From NCBI GenBank assembly GCA_028064945.1, contig JAPTWQ010000047.1:1-10182 (forward strand): a stretch of 10,182 nucleotides of DNA, in the 5' to 3' direction. Of this stretch, positions 1 to 7,700 are shown one piece after another. Under the pieces are notes generated by a model. The model made no database searches. It saw nothing but the letters and a program-made list of their open reading frames with translations, and had not been told where the DNA came from. The DNA comes from Nitrospiraceae bacterium. GTDB lineage: Bacteria; Nitrospirota_A; Leptospirillia; Leptospirillales; Leptospirillaceae. How positions within the stretch are numbered: the first letter of the stretch is position 1; each line of letters opens with the position of its first letter. Made by a program: the position numbers and the translations under genes.

Positions 1-2
1 CT

Positions 3-329
3 CTCTCGAGATTTTGCGCCGAACAGGAAACCCCGGCTGGAACACTCGCCGCATTCGCTACCGGACCAGCGTGGGATCAGGCAGGTCGACCGGACTGGAT
101 CGACAAGACGGAGCATACCGATCAGGACCCGGTCAGTACAGGTTGCGGGATTATCTATATTGACTGGATGCGTTCTCTTCGTTTTGCGATCCCCAAGATC
201 GTTCAGGCGGGCGGAGCAACGTTTTCAGCCAATTACCAGACATTGACGGGCAAAACGACGGCATACAAGGATTTGCTCGCTGCACTCTCGGGTCTCGCGA
301 TCACCTCCGACAATCCTTTCTCCGGGTGA
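3..329 (+). CDS. C-terminal part of a protein of unknown function (5' end outside window)
   Basis: An open frame enters from the left edge and runs 108 codons to the TGA at 327-329. No start codon belongs to it inside the window, so this is only a C-terminal fragment. The translation reads as a genuine soluble domain. It contains a polar segment GRPDWIDKTEHTDQDPVSTG, then a hydrophobic helix-like stretch (GIIYIDWMRSL), then IPKIVQAGGATFSANYQTLTGKT, and ends DNPFSG. From memory, this pattern (D-x-V-S-T-G-C, a hydrophobic segment, IVQAGGAT, a YQxLTGKT-type ending) resembles the C-terminus of a family of bacterial hypothetical proteins with no assigned role. I assign no function. The sequence after the stop shows no terminator hairpin, and the gene appears unrelated to the copper operon downstream. 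Confidence 0.7.
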   Translation, partial: LSRFCAEQETPAGTLAAFATGPAWDQAGRPDWIDKTEHTDQDPVSTGCGIIYIDWMRSLRFAIPKIVQAGGATFSANYQTLTGKTTAYKDLLAALSGLAITSDNPFSG

Positions 330-348
330 TGCTTGATTTTGATTGGCC

Positions 349-648
349 TCAGATTGATGGGGGGTACGAGCAGAGACATATCATCATACTTGCGCATTGT
401 CTTATTGACACCCCGACTTCCAGAAGGGCATTGGGCAAGGGTTGGATGGCCTCAAAGGGATTACTCTTAAACTCGCGTTTTATCATTGCATATCTCCTCA
501 AACAGTCGGTTTTGCAGCAGCAGGCAATCTGATCGTCCGTGAGACTCACATAACTCTTCGACAAATTGCGAACGGCCGAGAGGAGATCCTCTTCGATGTT
601 GTCCCGATCCTTCTTGGTGAACACCCGGTCCGGCCCAAACCAATACAC
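349..648 (-). CDS. Possible small hypothetical protein, possibly a decayed remnant
   Basis: This 99-residue frame starts at a GTG (648-646) with no recognisable Shine-Dalgarno sequence. The frame is open only five codons further upstream before a stop. The protein has a plausible charged amphipathic stretch (KKDRDNIEEDLLSAVRNL), a Cys-rich piece (ACCCKTDC), and then FKSNPFEAIQPLPNALLEVG. It looks more protein-like than the overlapping + strand frames (326-532 and 442-783), which have erratic composition. I do not recognise a family. It may be the tail of a longer gene whose 5' part has been lost. The lack of a ribosome binding site and the decayed surroundings argue against an active gene. 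Confidence 0.3.
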   Translation of the reverse strand: MYWFGPDRVFTKKDRDNIEEDLLSAVRNLSKSYVSLTDDQIACCCKTDCLRRYAMIKREFKSNPFEAIQPLPNALLEVGVSIRQCASMMICLCSYPPSI

Positions 649-663
649 TATGCAAGAGGATTT

Positions 664-876
664 CTAAACACCCCCAGCCGGCATGATTTTCGTCCGGATC
701 AGATCATTCCCCCGAATAGAGAGGTGTCTCAGTGTCGGGAGACGGTCCCCGAGATCCCTGCGGGGGATCATTTTGAGGGGTAATACGGGGAGGACTCCGG
801 GGAAAAAGACCCATGAGGAGCGTGGTGGGAAAAAATGCCCCTCTCTACAACGCAAAGCGCTTAGGTAAGGGAACAT
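664..876 (-). pseudogene. Weak gene remnant; tail faintly resembles the C-terminus of CCA tRNA nucleotidyltransferases
   Basis: This 70-residue frame follows directly after the stop of the truncated toxin. Its first 35 residues look random. The last part (GDRLPTLRHLSIRGNDLIRT, then KIMPAGGV and a stop) recalls the L-x-D-L-x-I-x-G-x-D-L-I...G-x-x-PG pattern in the C-terminal region of CCA-adding enzymes and poly(A) polymerases, from memory. If real, it is a short degraded fragment, because neither the nucleotidyltransferase head nor the following helices are present. The interval also holds a small inverted repeat GATCCC/GGGATC (753-758 and 764-769) with a 5-base loop, of unknown role. A chance match is quite possible. 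Confidence 0.2.
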
Positions 877-879
877 CCA

Positions 880-1179
880 TCAACTACCCGCCACTAAGCC
901 GAGGCTGGGGAACCCCGGAACATCGTGCGGTGCAAGGCCGCGACGAAAAGTCTGCGGCGTATCTGCATACAAGACCGCGCCCGGCGCCAAGCTGTAGAAG
1001 CCGAGGATCGTTTTGTTATCGGAGTTGTCGATGGCGAGGAAGGTTTTTGCGCCGCCAAGGTCATGGCTTTGACGTGCATGACGATGCAGAAAATCGTTTA
1101 GCTCCGCATCGCCGCAATTGAACGATTTGCGATCGTGTTTCTTGGAAACCGGCTCTTCGTGCCAGGCCGGAAACGTCAA
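880..1179 (-). pseudogene. Truncated GNAT-family toxin (TacT-like)
   Basis: This is the N-terminal half of a toxin of the GNAT acetyltransferase type paired with DUF1778 antitoxins. Intact members acetylate aminoacyl-tRNA and block translation. The family-typical block FNCGDAELNDFL is at residues 20-31, ARQSHDLGGAKTFLAI at about 35-50, and the beta-strand ILGFYSLAPGAVLY at 58-71. It ends RRGLAPHDVPGF followed by about nine unrelated residues and a stop. Intact homologues are around 160-175 residues and continue with an arginine/leucine-rich strand and the Q/R-x-x-G-x-G/A acetyl-CoA loop. Here the protein stops at 99 residues, and I cannot find the missing half in any frame downstream. The start is a TTG that overlaps the antitoxin stop (TTGA), the normal coupling for this pair. 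Without the cofactor loop it should be inactive. Confidence 0.8.
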
Positions 1180-1454
1180 CTAGGTTTTGGCATCGCGGCA
1201 ATGGCCCCGCGCAACTTGGCATTCGGCGCAGGCGGATTTTCCAGCAGATCCAGCACCAGCAGGCTGTCTCTTTCCGACAGTCGAATCCGCTCTGCTTCCT
1301 CGATCACGACATTAGCCTCGCGCATGGCGATCTGAAAGATGAAATCCGTTAGGGTTGTGTTCCGAAGCGCGGCCGCCCGCATAAGCGTCGCTTTTTGCTC
1401 CGGCTGGATGCGAAGCTGCATCCGCTTGTTCTCGTTAACGGCTACTCTGGGCAT
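1176..1454 (-). CDS. DUF1778-family (TacA-like) ribbon-helix-helix antitoxin
   Basis: This 92-residue protein appears full length. Residues about 5-50 form the ribbon-helix-helix DNA-binding unit (KRMQLRIQPEQKATLMRAAA, then TLTDFIFQIAMREAN). The C-terminal arm (LSERDSLLVLDLLENPPAPN) is the typical toxin-binding tail of the family, ending in AAMPKPS. The start ATG at 1454-1452 has an AGGA ribosome binding site seven bases upstream. The gene is first in a two-gene unit with the truncated acetyltransferase toxin. Members of this family neutralise the GNAT toxin and, with it, repress their own promoter. Because the toxin is broken, the protein is now an orphan that might still bind its own or related operators. 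The family call is from recognition of the motif order. Confidence 0.85.
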   Translation of the reverse strand: MPRVAVNENKRMQLRIQPEQKATLMRAAALRNTTLTDFIFQIAMREANVVIEEAERIRLSERDSLLVLDLLENPPAPNAKLRGAIAAMPKPS

Positions 1455-1471
1455 GGTCGTTTCCTTTCATC

Positions 1472-1479
1472 TGTGCACA
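1472..1479. promoter_or_regulatory. Candidate operator palindrome for TA autoregulation
   Basis: The perfect palindrome TGTGCACA overlaps the predicted transcription start of the antitoxin gene. Ribbon-helix-helix antitoxins bind short palindromes at this place to repress their own operon. Eight bases can also occur by chance, so this is only a candidate. Confidence 0.3.
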
Positions 1480-1484
1480 CTCAA

Positions 1485-1513
1485 AAAGTACAGGATTCTT
1501 AGCCTTCTGGCAA
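1485..1513 (-). promoter_or_regulatory. Candidate sigma70-type promoter of the antitoxin gene
   Basis: Read on the - strand, TTGCCA (1513-1508) and TACTTT (1490-1485) are separated by exactly 17 bases. Transcription would start near 1478, about 24 bases before the antitoxin ATG. Position, spacing and direction are all suitable, but there is no experimental support. Confidence 0.5.
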
Positions 1514-1544
1514 TTAGTACTCCTTCAACTGTTGCCCATTTCAC

Positions 1545-1573
1545 TTGACATGAGTTTTGACGCGACTCACAAT
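1545..1573 (+). promoter_or_regulatory. Candidate promoter of the copper efflux operon with an internal dyad
   Basis: A consensus -35 box TTGACA (1545-1550) is followed after 17 bases by CACAAT (1568-1573), which matches the -10 consensus at four of six positions. Between the boxes lies an inverted repeat TGAGT/ACTCA (1551-1555 and 1565-1569) with a 9-base centre. This suggests an operator for a metal-responsive regulator. No regulator gene is present in the window. The promoter runs back to back with the toxin-antitoxin promoter. Transcription would start at about 1579-1581, almost exactly on the first ATG of the operon. Confidence 0.5.
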
Positions 1574-1579
1574 CAATCC

Positions 1580-2014
1580 ATGAAGATTCTGGCGCTGCTT
1601 CAAAAAAATCTTTTTTTTGCTCTTCTTCTCGCACTTGTCTGTTTTTTGTGCAGGGCAGGGGAAGCTCCCATCGCTCAGGCCATGACGCCATCCATGGCCA
1701 TGACGGGTGGCCATAGTCTCAAATCCAAAAATGCGATGCCCTCCTCCTGTCCCATGAAGGGAGAGCTTCCCTGTTGCCATGGAAAGAACAGGGTCGCCCT
1801 TTGTCAGGCCTCTCTGTGTGACTTATGTGTTCTATCGGTCTCTGGAGAGGAAAACACACCCTCCTTCTCGCGCATATGGCCTCCGGTGCTCCCGATCGTC
1901 GCAGACTCTTCTCCAAAACAACCGATTATCAGAATGAAGACAAAACCCTCGCATCTTTTATTTCCAGAGAGACTTTCCTTCTTCCCCCCGGTTAGCCGTC
2001 CCCTTTTGATCTGA
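1580..2014 (+). CDS. Small exported Cys-rich protein, first gene of the efflux operon
   Basis: The protein is 144 residues from the ATG at 1580. That start is preferred over 1532 and 1550 because a signal peptide begins there: MKILALLQK, then a hydrophobic core, with a likely cut after AQA at residue 34. The mature part has a cysteine cluster C57-x7-C65-C66-x8-C75-x4-C80-x2-C83, with H45, H67, M53 and M59 nearby, followed by a Pro-rich tail without cysteines. Small exported proteins with Cys/His/Met clusters often stand first in heavy-metal RND operons (CzcI-like in position, though I see no clear sequence match). It could bind copper or sense it in the periplasm. No Shine-Dalgarno sequence precedes the ATG. 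The next gene follows after a 60-base gap. The reading frame is likely real; the function is unknown. Confidence 0.65.
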   Translation: MKILALLQKNLFFALLLALVCFLCRAGEAPIAQAMTPSMAMTGGHSLKSKNAMPSSCPMKGELPCCHGKNRVALCQASLCDLCVLSVSGEENTPSFSRIWPPVLPIVADSSPKQPIIRMKTKPSHLLFPERLSFFPPVSRPLLI

Positions 2015-2074
2015 GACTTACCCAGCTCTGAAAACTTCGGATTTTCACGCCGTTTTTGAACTCGGGGAGGTCTT

Positions 2075-3502
2075 ATGTCATTTCTTCATATTGTCTCTTG
2101 TTCTATTTTTCAGAAATTCTCCTTAAAGTCCCTGCCTCCCGCAGGAGCGCTCAGGTCATTTAAAAAAACCGGTTTTTGGATGTTGCCTCCAATCCTTCTG
2201 TCCGGTGCAATCCTGTTCGATGGATCATATCGTGAGGGGGCAATTGCCTGGGCGGGGGAATCCAGTCTACCGGGAGAGTCCTTTCTTCAAAAATCGGACA
2301 TTCCTGTCCTCACAATCGATCAGGCAGTTTGGGAGGCACTTCAAAAAAATCCCTCACTGGCAAAGGATCAGGCCCGGATAGAGAGGGAAAAGACTCTTTC
2401 CATCCAGGCAGGAGAACTGCCTGACCCCAAGCTGGTTCTGGGGGAGCAGTATTTCCCGATCAGTTTCAACATGGGACAAAGCCTCCTGGCCATGACAACC
2501 GTAGGACTCAGGCAAAGCTTTTCACCCATGGGGAAGCGAGATCTTCTCCAGAAGAGTTTTCTCAGGAAAGAGAGCGCCTCCAGATGGAACCTGGAAGAAC
2601 GAAAACTCCGGCTTGTCCGGGATGTTCGACTCAACTGGCTTGATCTCTATCGAAACACCAGGACGGAGCTCCTGCTCCGGTCGATCGGGCTTCTCTGGCA
2701 GGAGGCCTTCGATGCAGCCCTGACGAGATATCGACAGGGCACAGGATCTGAGTCCGATCTTCTTCTTGCCCAGTTTCAGAAAGACAATCTCAAAGACAAA
2801 GAGGAAGTTCTCGAGATTCAGAGAGAAGAGAGCCTCCATCATCTGATGCGACTCATGCACCGATCCCAACCGTTCAGGATCTCTGACGAAGAGCCAAAAT
2901 GTCCGCTTCCCCTTCCCGAGTCCTTAATGCTCTCCCAGATCAATCTCCACCCTGCGCTTAAATCCAGCGCCGAAGAAAATACCGCCCAGGCCCTTCGGGT
3001 CCAAGCCGCCAAAAAGGACAAAATCCCCGCGTTTTCCGTCGAAGGAGATTACAGCTACTTCATGGGGCCGAGTCTCATTACCAGCACACCAAACCTTTTT
3101 TCGGTGGTTCTCACGATGAACCTTCCGCTCCGACCAGGCGAGCGACAAGATCAGAAGGTCCGGGAAGAAGAGGCAAATCTCGAATCCTTTGAGGCCCAGC
3201 GTGATGAATTGCGCCAAAAGCTTGCCCAGGAGATCAGAGATGACGAAGCGGGCTACCGTCATCTCTCTCATCGAGCACTTTTTTTCGATCACCGCCTTCT
3301 TCCGGAAGCCCACAGAAATACGGAGGCCGCTCTGAACGACTACTCCACAGGAACAGTTCATATGGGACGTGTTCTTGAATCCATGAAAAAGGTCGAGGAT
3401 ATCGAACTTCAGGCGCTTGATATCCGGGTGGAGAAAATCAAGGAAATGGCGAACCTTGACTATCTTAAAGGTCGCCTTCAGGGAGGCTCCCGTGAAAACT
3501 AG
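2075..3502 (+). CDS. cusC: TolC/CusC-like outer-membrane efflux protein
   Basis: This 475-residue protein is the outer-membrane channel of a tripartite metal pump. The mature protein shows the two-repeat helical organisation of the outer membrane efflux family. The first repeat spans about 80-265 (LTIDQAVWEALQKNPSL, PDPKL, VGLRQSF, RYRQGTGSESDLLLAQ) and the second about 285-470 (LHPALKSS, VEGDYSYFMGPSL, MNLPLRPGERQ, YSTGTVHMGRVLES). The ATG has a strong GGGGAGG ribosome binding site. This implies an unusually long leader of about 60 residues, with a hydrophobic segment around MLPPILLSGAILF (36-48) and AIAWA as the likely cleavage region. An internal ATG at codon 36 would give a more standard signal peptide but lacks a ribosome binding site. 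There is no lipobox cysteine, unlike E. coli CusC. Its 3' end overlaps the adaptor gene by 11 bases. Confidence 0.9.
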   Translation: MSFLHIVSCSIFQKFSLKSLPPAGALRSFKKTGFWMLPPILLSGAILFDGSYREGAIAWAGESSLPGESFLQKSDIPVLTIDQAVWEALQKNPSLAKDQARIEREKTLSIQAGELPDPKLVLGEQYFPISFNMGQSLLAMTTVGLRQSFSPMGKRDLLQKSFLRKESASRWNLEERKLRLVRDVRLNWLDLYRNTRTELLLRSIGLLWQEAFDAALTRYRQGTGSESDLLLAQFQKDNLKDKEEVLEIQREESLHHLMRLMHRSQPFRISDEEPKCPLPLPESLMLSQINLHPALKSSAEENTAQALRVQAAKKDKIPAFSVEGDYSYFMGPSLITSTPNLFSVVLTMNLPLRPGERQDQKVREEEANLESFEAQRDELRQKLAQEIRDDEAGYRHLSHRALFFDHRLLPEAHRNTEAALNDYSTGTVHMGRVLESMKKVEDIELQALDIRVEKIKEMANLDYLKGRLQGGSREN

Positions 3503-4751
3503 ATCTCTTGTTTTGTCCTTTATGGTCCTTTTTCTGGGGATAGGAATCGGTGCCGGAGCCGAACACTGGAGGGGGTCTTCAAAAGCCCCTTCTCCGCTCA
3601 TGGCTGAAACGCCAAAATCTCCTCCGAAACAAACGATTCTTTATTGGAGAAATCCCATGAATCCGTCCATTCATGCAGATCATCCGATGAAGGACAACAT
3701 GGGAATGGATTACCTTCCTGTCTTTTCCAGTCCCGCGAGCTCTCCCGGAACCTCTGTCCGGGTGAGTCCGGAAATTCGCCAGACGCTCGGGATCCGCCTT
3801 GCGACAGTCAAGAGACGGACCTTCACCCGTACCATCAGGGCGGCAGCAACAGTGGCCTTCGATGAGCACCGCATCCGGGTCATTACGCCACGATTTTCCG
3901 GTTGGATACGAACGTTAAACATTCGATCCGAAGGGGAGATCGTCCGGAAGGGGGAAACCATCGCAGAGATTTACTCCCCCGAACTTGCCAATTCAGAATA
4001 TGAAGCCCGGATCGCCCTTCTGGCACTCCGGTCCGATCCCGGATCAGCGGACAATCAGAAAATCTGGAACGCGGCACAGGAACGACTAACACTTCTGGGT
4101 GTCCCCGAATTTGAAATCAGGCGACTTGTGAAAACGGGAAAACCCCGATCCGTCATACCAGTCATCTCTGCCTACTCGGGCATCGTGACATCGATTCCGG
4201 CCCGGGTCGGTGGGGAGGTCTCGCCGAAAAATCCCTTGATGACCCTGGCTGACACCCAAAAACTCTGGGTCAATGTGTTCTTTTATAACCCGGAACTGGC
4301 CTGGGTCAAAAATGGAGATGCCGTTGTCCTTCGATTTTCATCACCGTCCAGAAGAACATACCGGGGAAGACTTCAATTTTTAAATCCAGAGGTGGGAAAA
4401 ACCAGCCGGACGATCCGGGCCCGGGTGACTGTCCCCAATCCTGACGGATTCTTGAAGGCGGGGATGTACCTTGAAGCCACGCTGCATCCTGACCCGCATC
4501 CCGATGTATTGGTCATTCCGCGGGAAGCATTGATCCGGACCGGATCCAAAACGGTCGTGATCACAGAAACCGGAGAGGGACTCTTCCGGCCAGCCAGGGT
4601 CAAAACCGGAGCGCGGTCACGCCACTGGGTCGAAGTCCTCGAAGGTCTGGGAGAAGGAGAACGGGTCGTTGTCAGCGGAGAGTTCCTTCTCGATTCTGAG
4701 TCCCGGTTTGAAAATGTTTCTGCCAGGATGTCCGAAGGAGGCCGGCCATGA
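3492..4751 (+). CDS. cusB: CusB-like periplasmic adaptor (membrane fusion protein) of the Cu/Ag RND pump
   Basis: I take the GTG at 3492 as the start (419 residues). GGAGG lies five bases upstream, and the frame then begins with a membrane anchor or signal (VKTRSLVLSFMVLFLGIGIG). Earlier in-frame ATGs lie inside the preceding gene. Residues 49-78 form the heavy-metal binding motif: YWRNPM at 51-56, then H61, H64, M66, and NMGMDYLPVF at 69-78. M56, M70 and M72 match the Cu(I)-binding methionines known from CusB (M21, M36, M38 of the mature E. coli protein, from memory). Next come the barrel-sandwich/lipoyl halves (SGWIRTLNIRSEGEIVRKGE; AYSGIVTSIPARVGGEVSP), an alpha-hairpin between them, the beta-barrel (LWVNVFFYNPE...) and a membrane-proximal end. 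The adaptor passes Cu(I)/Ag(I) from the chaperone to the pump. Its stop overlaps the pump start (ATGA). Confidence 0.92.
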   Translation: MKTRSLVLSFMVLFLGIGIGAGAEHWRGSSKAPSPLMAETPKSPPKQTILYWRNPMNPSIHADHPMKDNMGMDYLPVFSSPASSPGTSVRVSPEIRQTLGIRLATVKRRTFTRTIRAAATVAFDEHRIRVITPRFSGWIRTLNIRSEGEIVRKGETIAEIYSPELANSEYEARIALLALRSDPGSADNQKIWNAAQERLTLLGVPEFEIRRLVKTGKPRSVIPVISAYSGIVTSIPARVGGEVSPKNPLMTLADTQKLWVNVFFYNPELAWVKNGDAVVLRFSSPSRRTYRGRLQFLNPEVGKTSRTIRARVTVPNPDGFLKAGMYLEATLHPDPHPDVLVIPREALIRTGSKTVVITETGEGLFRPARVKTGARSRHWVEVLEGLGEGERVVVSGEFLLDSESRFENVSARMSEGGRP

Positions 4752-7700
4752 TTACAAGAATCATCACCTGGTCGATTCAGCGGAGGTACTGGGTTTTGGG
4801 ACTGGCCCTCGCCATTGTCGCATGGGGAGCGGTTTCCCTCTATCGAAGTCCGCTGGATGCCATCCCGGATCTCTCCGATACGCAGGTCATCGTCAAGGCC
4901 TCTTTTGCCGGCCAACCGCCTTCCGTCGTTGAAAACCAGGTGACCTATCCACTGACGACCGCCTTCCTGACCATTCCCGGAGTCCGCCATGTGCGAGGGT
5001 ATTCCGACTTCGGGAATTCCCTCATCTACATTCTGTTCAAGGAAGGGACCGATCAATACTGGGCCAGATCCCGGGTACTCGAATATCTCAATCAGGTCGA
5101 AGGCCGCCTTCCATCCGGGGTCACCGCCTCTCTCGGTCCGGATGCCACCGGGTTGGGATGGGTCTATGAATACGCCCTCGTCGACACCACACACACCCTC
5201 GATCTCTCACAGCTAAGGACCCTTCAGGACTGGTTTCTGAAATTTGAACTGCAAAGCATTCATGGGGTGGCGCAGGTGGCGTCGGTCGGAGGGATGGTCA
5301 AGGAGTTTCAGGTGGTCATCGACCAGCGAAAGCTTCTGGCCGACCATATTCCCCTTTCACGGGTCGAGGATGCCATCAGGGAATCGAATGGAGAGGTGGG
5401 CGGGTCGGTCGTGGACATGAACGAAGCCCAGTACATGGTCCGGACGAGGGGTTATCTCCATTCGATTCCTGATATCCGGAAAATCCCCATTGTCTCGGGT
5501 GCCGGCGGCAATCCGGTTCGCTTGGGCGATATCGCGTCCGTTCATCTCGGACCCCAGCTCAGGCAAGGAGTGGCAGAACTCGACGGAAAAGGCGAGGTCG
5601 CGGGGGGGATTGTCATCTCCAGAGCCGGAACCAACGCCTTGAAAATCATTGAAGAGGTCAAGTCGAAGCTCAAGAGTCTCACCCCGATGTTGCCTCCAGG
5701 GGTGGAGATCGAAACGACCTACGACCGTTCGAGACTCATTCTGAAAAGCATCAGGACCCTCCTGGAAAAACTCCTGGAAGAATCCGTTGCAGTTTCTCTG
5801 GTTTGCATCCTCTTCCTTTCCAGCATCCGCTCTTCGCTTGTGGCAATCCTCTCCCTTCCGGTGGGAATTTTTGGAGCCTTTGTCCTGATGGCCGAACAAG
5901 GACTCACCGCCAATATCATGTCCCTCGGCGGAATCGCCGTCTCGGTCGGGGTCATGGTCGACGCGGCGATCGTGATGATCGAGAACATGCACAAACACCA
6001 GGAGCGGGCCGACGGGTCGGAAACCTCCTGGGAAACGGCCCTGAGAGCAGCCCGGGAGGTGGGGCCTTCTCTTTTCTTTTCGCTTCTGGTGATTACGGTC
6101 TCCTTTCTTCCCATCTTCGCATTGCAGGAACAGGAAGGTCGTCTCTTTAAACCATTGGCGTTCACAAAAACCTATTCGATCGCCATCTCCGCCGGTCTTT
6201 CGATCACACTCGTTCCGGTCCTGATGGGATTTCTCCTTCGGGGCAGGATGAAACCGGAGGAGTCCAACATCATCAACCGGATCCTTGTTCTTCTTTATCG
6301 ACCCGTTATCGGGTGGGTCCTTCGCCACAGAAAACTCACACTCATCTTTTCAGGACTATGCCTTGCCACAGCGGTGATACCCCTTTCTCATCTTGGAACG
6401 GAGTTCATGCCCCCTCTCTATGAGGGCGACCTTTTGTACATGCCCACACTGACTCCCGGTGTCTCGATGGGAGAATCAGCCCATCTGCTCCAGATCACCG
6501 ACCGGCTCATTAAAACCGTTCCCGAAGTGGAGCGGGTCTTTGGGCAGGCAGGCCGCGCCGAAACAGCGACGGATTCGGCCCATCTCACCATGTTCGATAC
6601 GGTGGTGATGCTCAAGCCCCGGAGCGAATGGCCCCCGGAAATGACCCTCTCCAGTCTGAAGGAAAAGTTGAATGAAACCGTCCTGCTTCCGGGTATTTCC
6701 AATATCTGGACCATGCCGATCATCAACCGGGTCAACATGCTCTCAACCGGAATCAAGTCGCCTCTAGGGCTCAAGGTGACAGCTGCATCGCTCGACACCA
6801 TCAACCGTATCGACCGGCAGATCCGGGAGGTTCTCAAAAAACTCCCTGAAACCTCCTCTGTCTATGCTGATCGCCTCACGGGAGGACGGTACATCGTCGT
6901 GGACATCCATCGCCGAAGAGCCGCCCGTTATGGTCTCAACATCGCAGATGTGAACCGGCTGGTGGAAACCGCCATCGGAGGAGAATCCCTGACCACCGTG
7001 ATCCAGGGTCGGGAACGATTTCCGGTGAATCTTCGTTTCCCCAGAGAGGATCGGGGATCGCTCGACGCCATTGGTGCATCCCTTCTTTCCACTCCGGACG
7101 GAGAGGAGGTTCCTCTTTCCCGTCTGGCATCCCTTTCGATTGAGGACGGTCCCACGATGATCAAAACCGAAAATGCCCGCCTGACCGGATGGATCTATAT
7201 CGAACCAAAGGGAGGAGATCTGGGTGGCTATGTCGCGCTGGCCCGGAAGGCTATTGCCAGCTCCGTCTCGCTTCCTCCGGGAACGACTCTCTCCTGGTCC
7301 GGACAATACACCTCGATTAAACGGGCAAAAAAACGACTGGCCCTGGTTTTGCCACTTGCCTTTTTGCTCATTGTCGGACTTCTGTATATCCATTTCAGGA
7401 GTGCTGCCAAAACAGGAATGATCCTCCTCTCCCTTCCCTTTGCGGTACTCGGAAGCCTGTGGTTTTTGTACGGACTTCATTACCGCCTCTCCGTGGCCGT
7501 CGTCACGGGAATGATCGCTTTGGCCGGGGTCGCCGCCGAGTTCGGAATCGTGATGATCCTTTATCTCGATCGCTCAGTTGATCTTCGCCGGATGAATGGA
7601 ACTCTTTCCACACCGGAGGATCTCGATAAAGCGATCCTCGAAGGAACGCTGTATCGTCTGCGCCCGATCGCCATGACAGGAACGGTCATCCTCGCGGGAC

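Noticed and set aside
442..783. 113-residue + strand frame
   Set aside because: No ribosome binding site, no motif, and it overlaps a slightly better - strand frame.
1545..1575. MerR-type promoter with a 19-base spacer
   Set aside because: The dyad fills 19 bases, but the resulting -10 box (CAATCA) matches the consensus poorly. The 17-base reading with CACAAT is better.
3417..3491. Earlier start for the CusB-like gene
   Set aside because: It would add 25 residues coded inside the conserved end of the CusC-like gene and hide the membrane anchor. The GTG at 3492 has a GGAGG box at the right distance.
2924..3601. 225-residue - strand open frame
   Set aside because: It overlaps the CusC-like and CusB-like genes entirely, with no ribosome binding site or domain.
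4373..5194. 273-residue - strand open frame across the adaptor/pump junction
   Set aside because: It is antisense to two well-supported genes and shows no recognisable motif.
5357..6328. 323-residue open frame on the - strand inside the pump gene
   Set aside because: It lies antisense to strongly conserved CusA-like sequence, has a highly charged His/Asp/Arg-rich composition with no domain, and is a shadow of codon bias.
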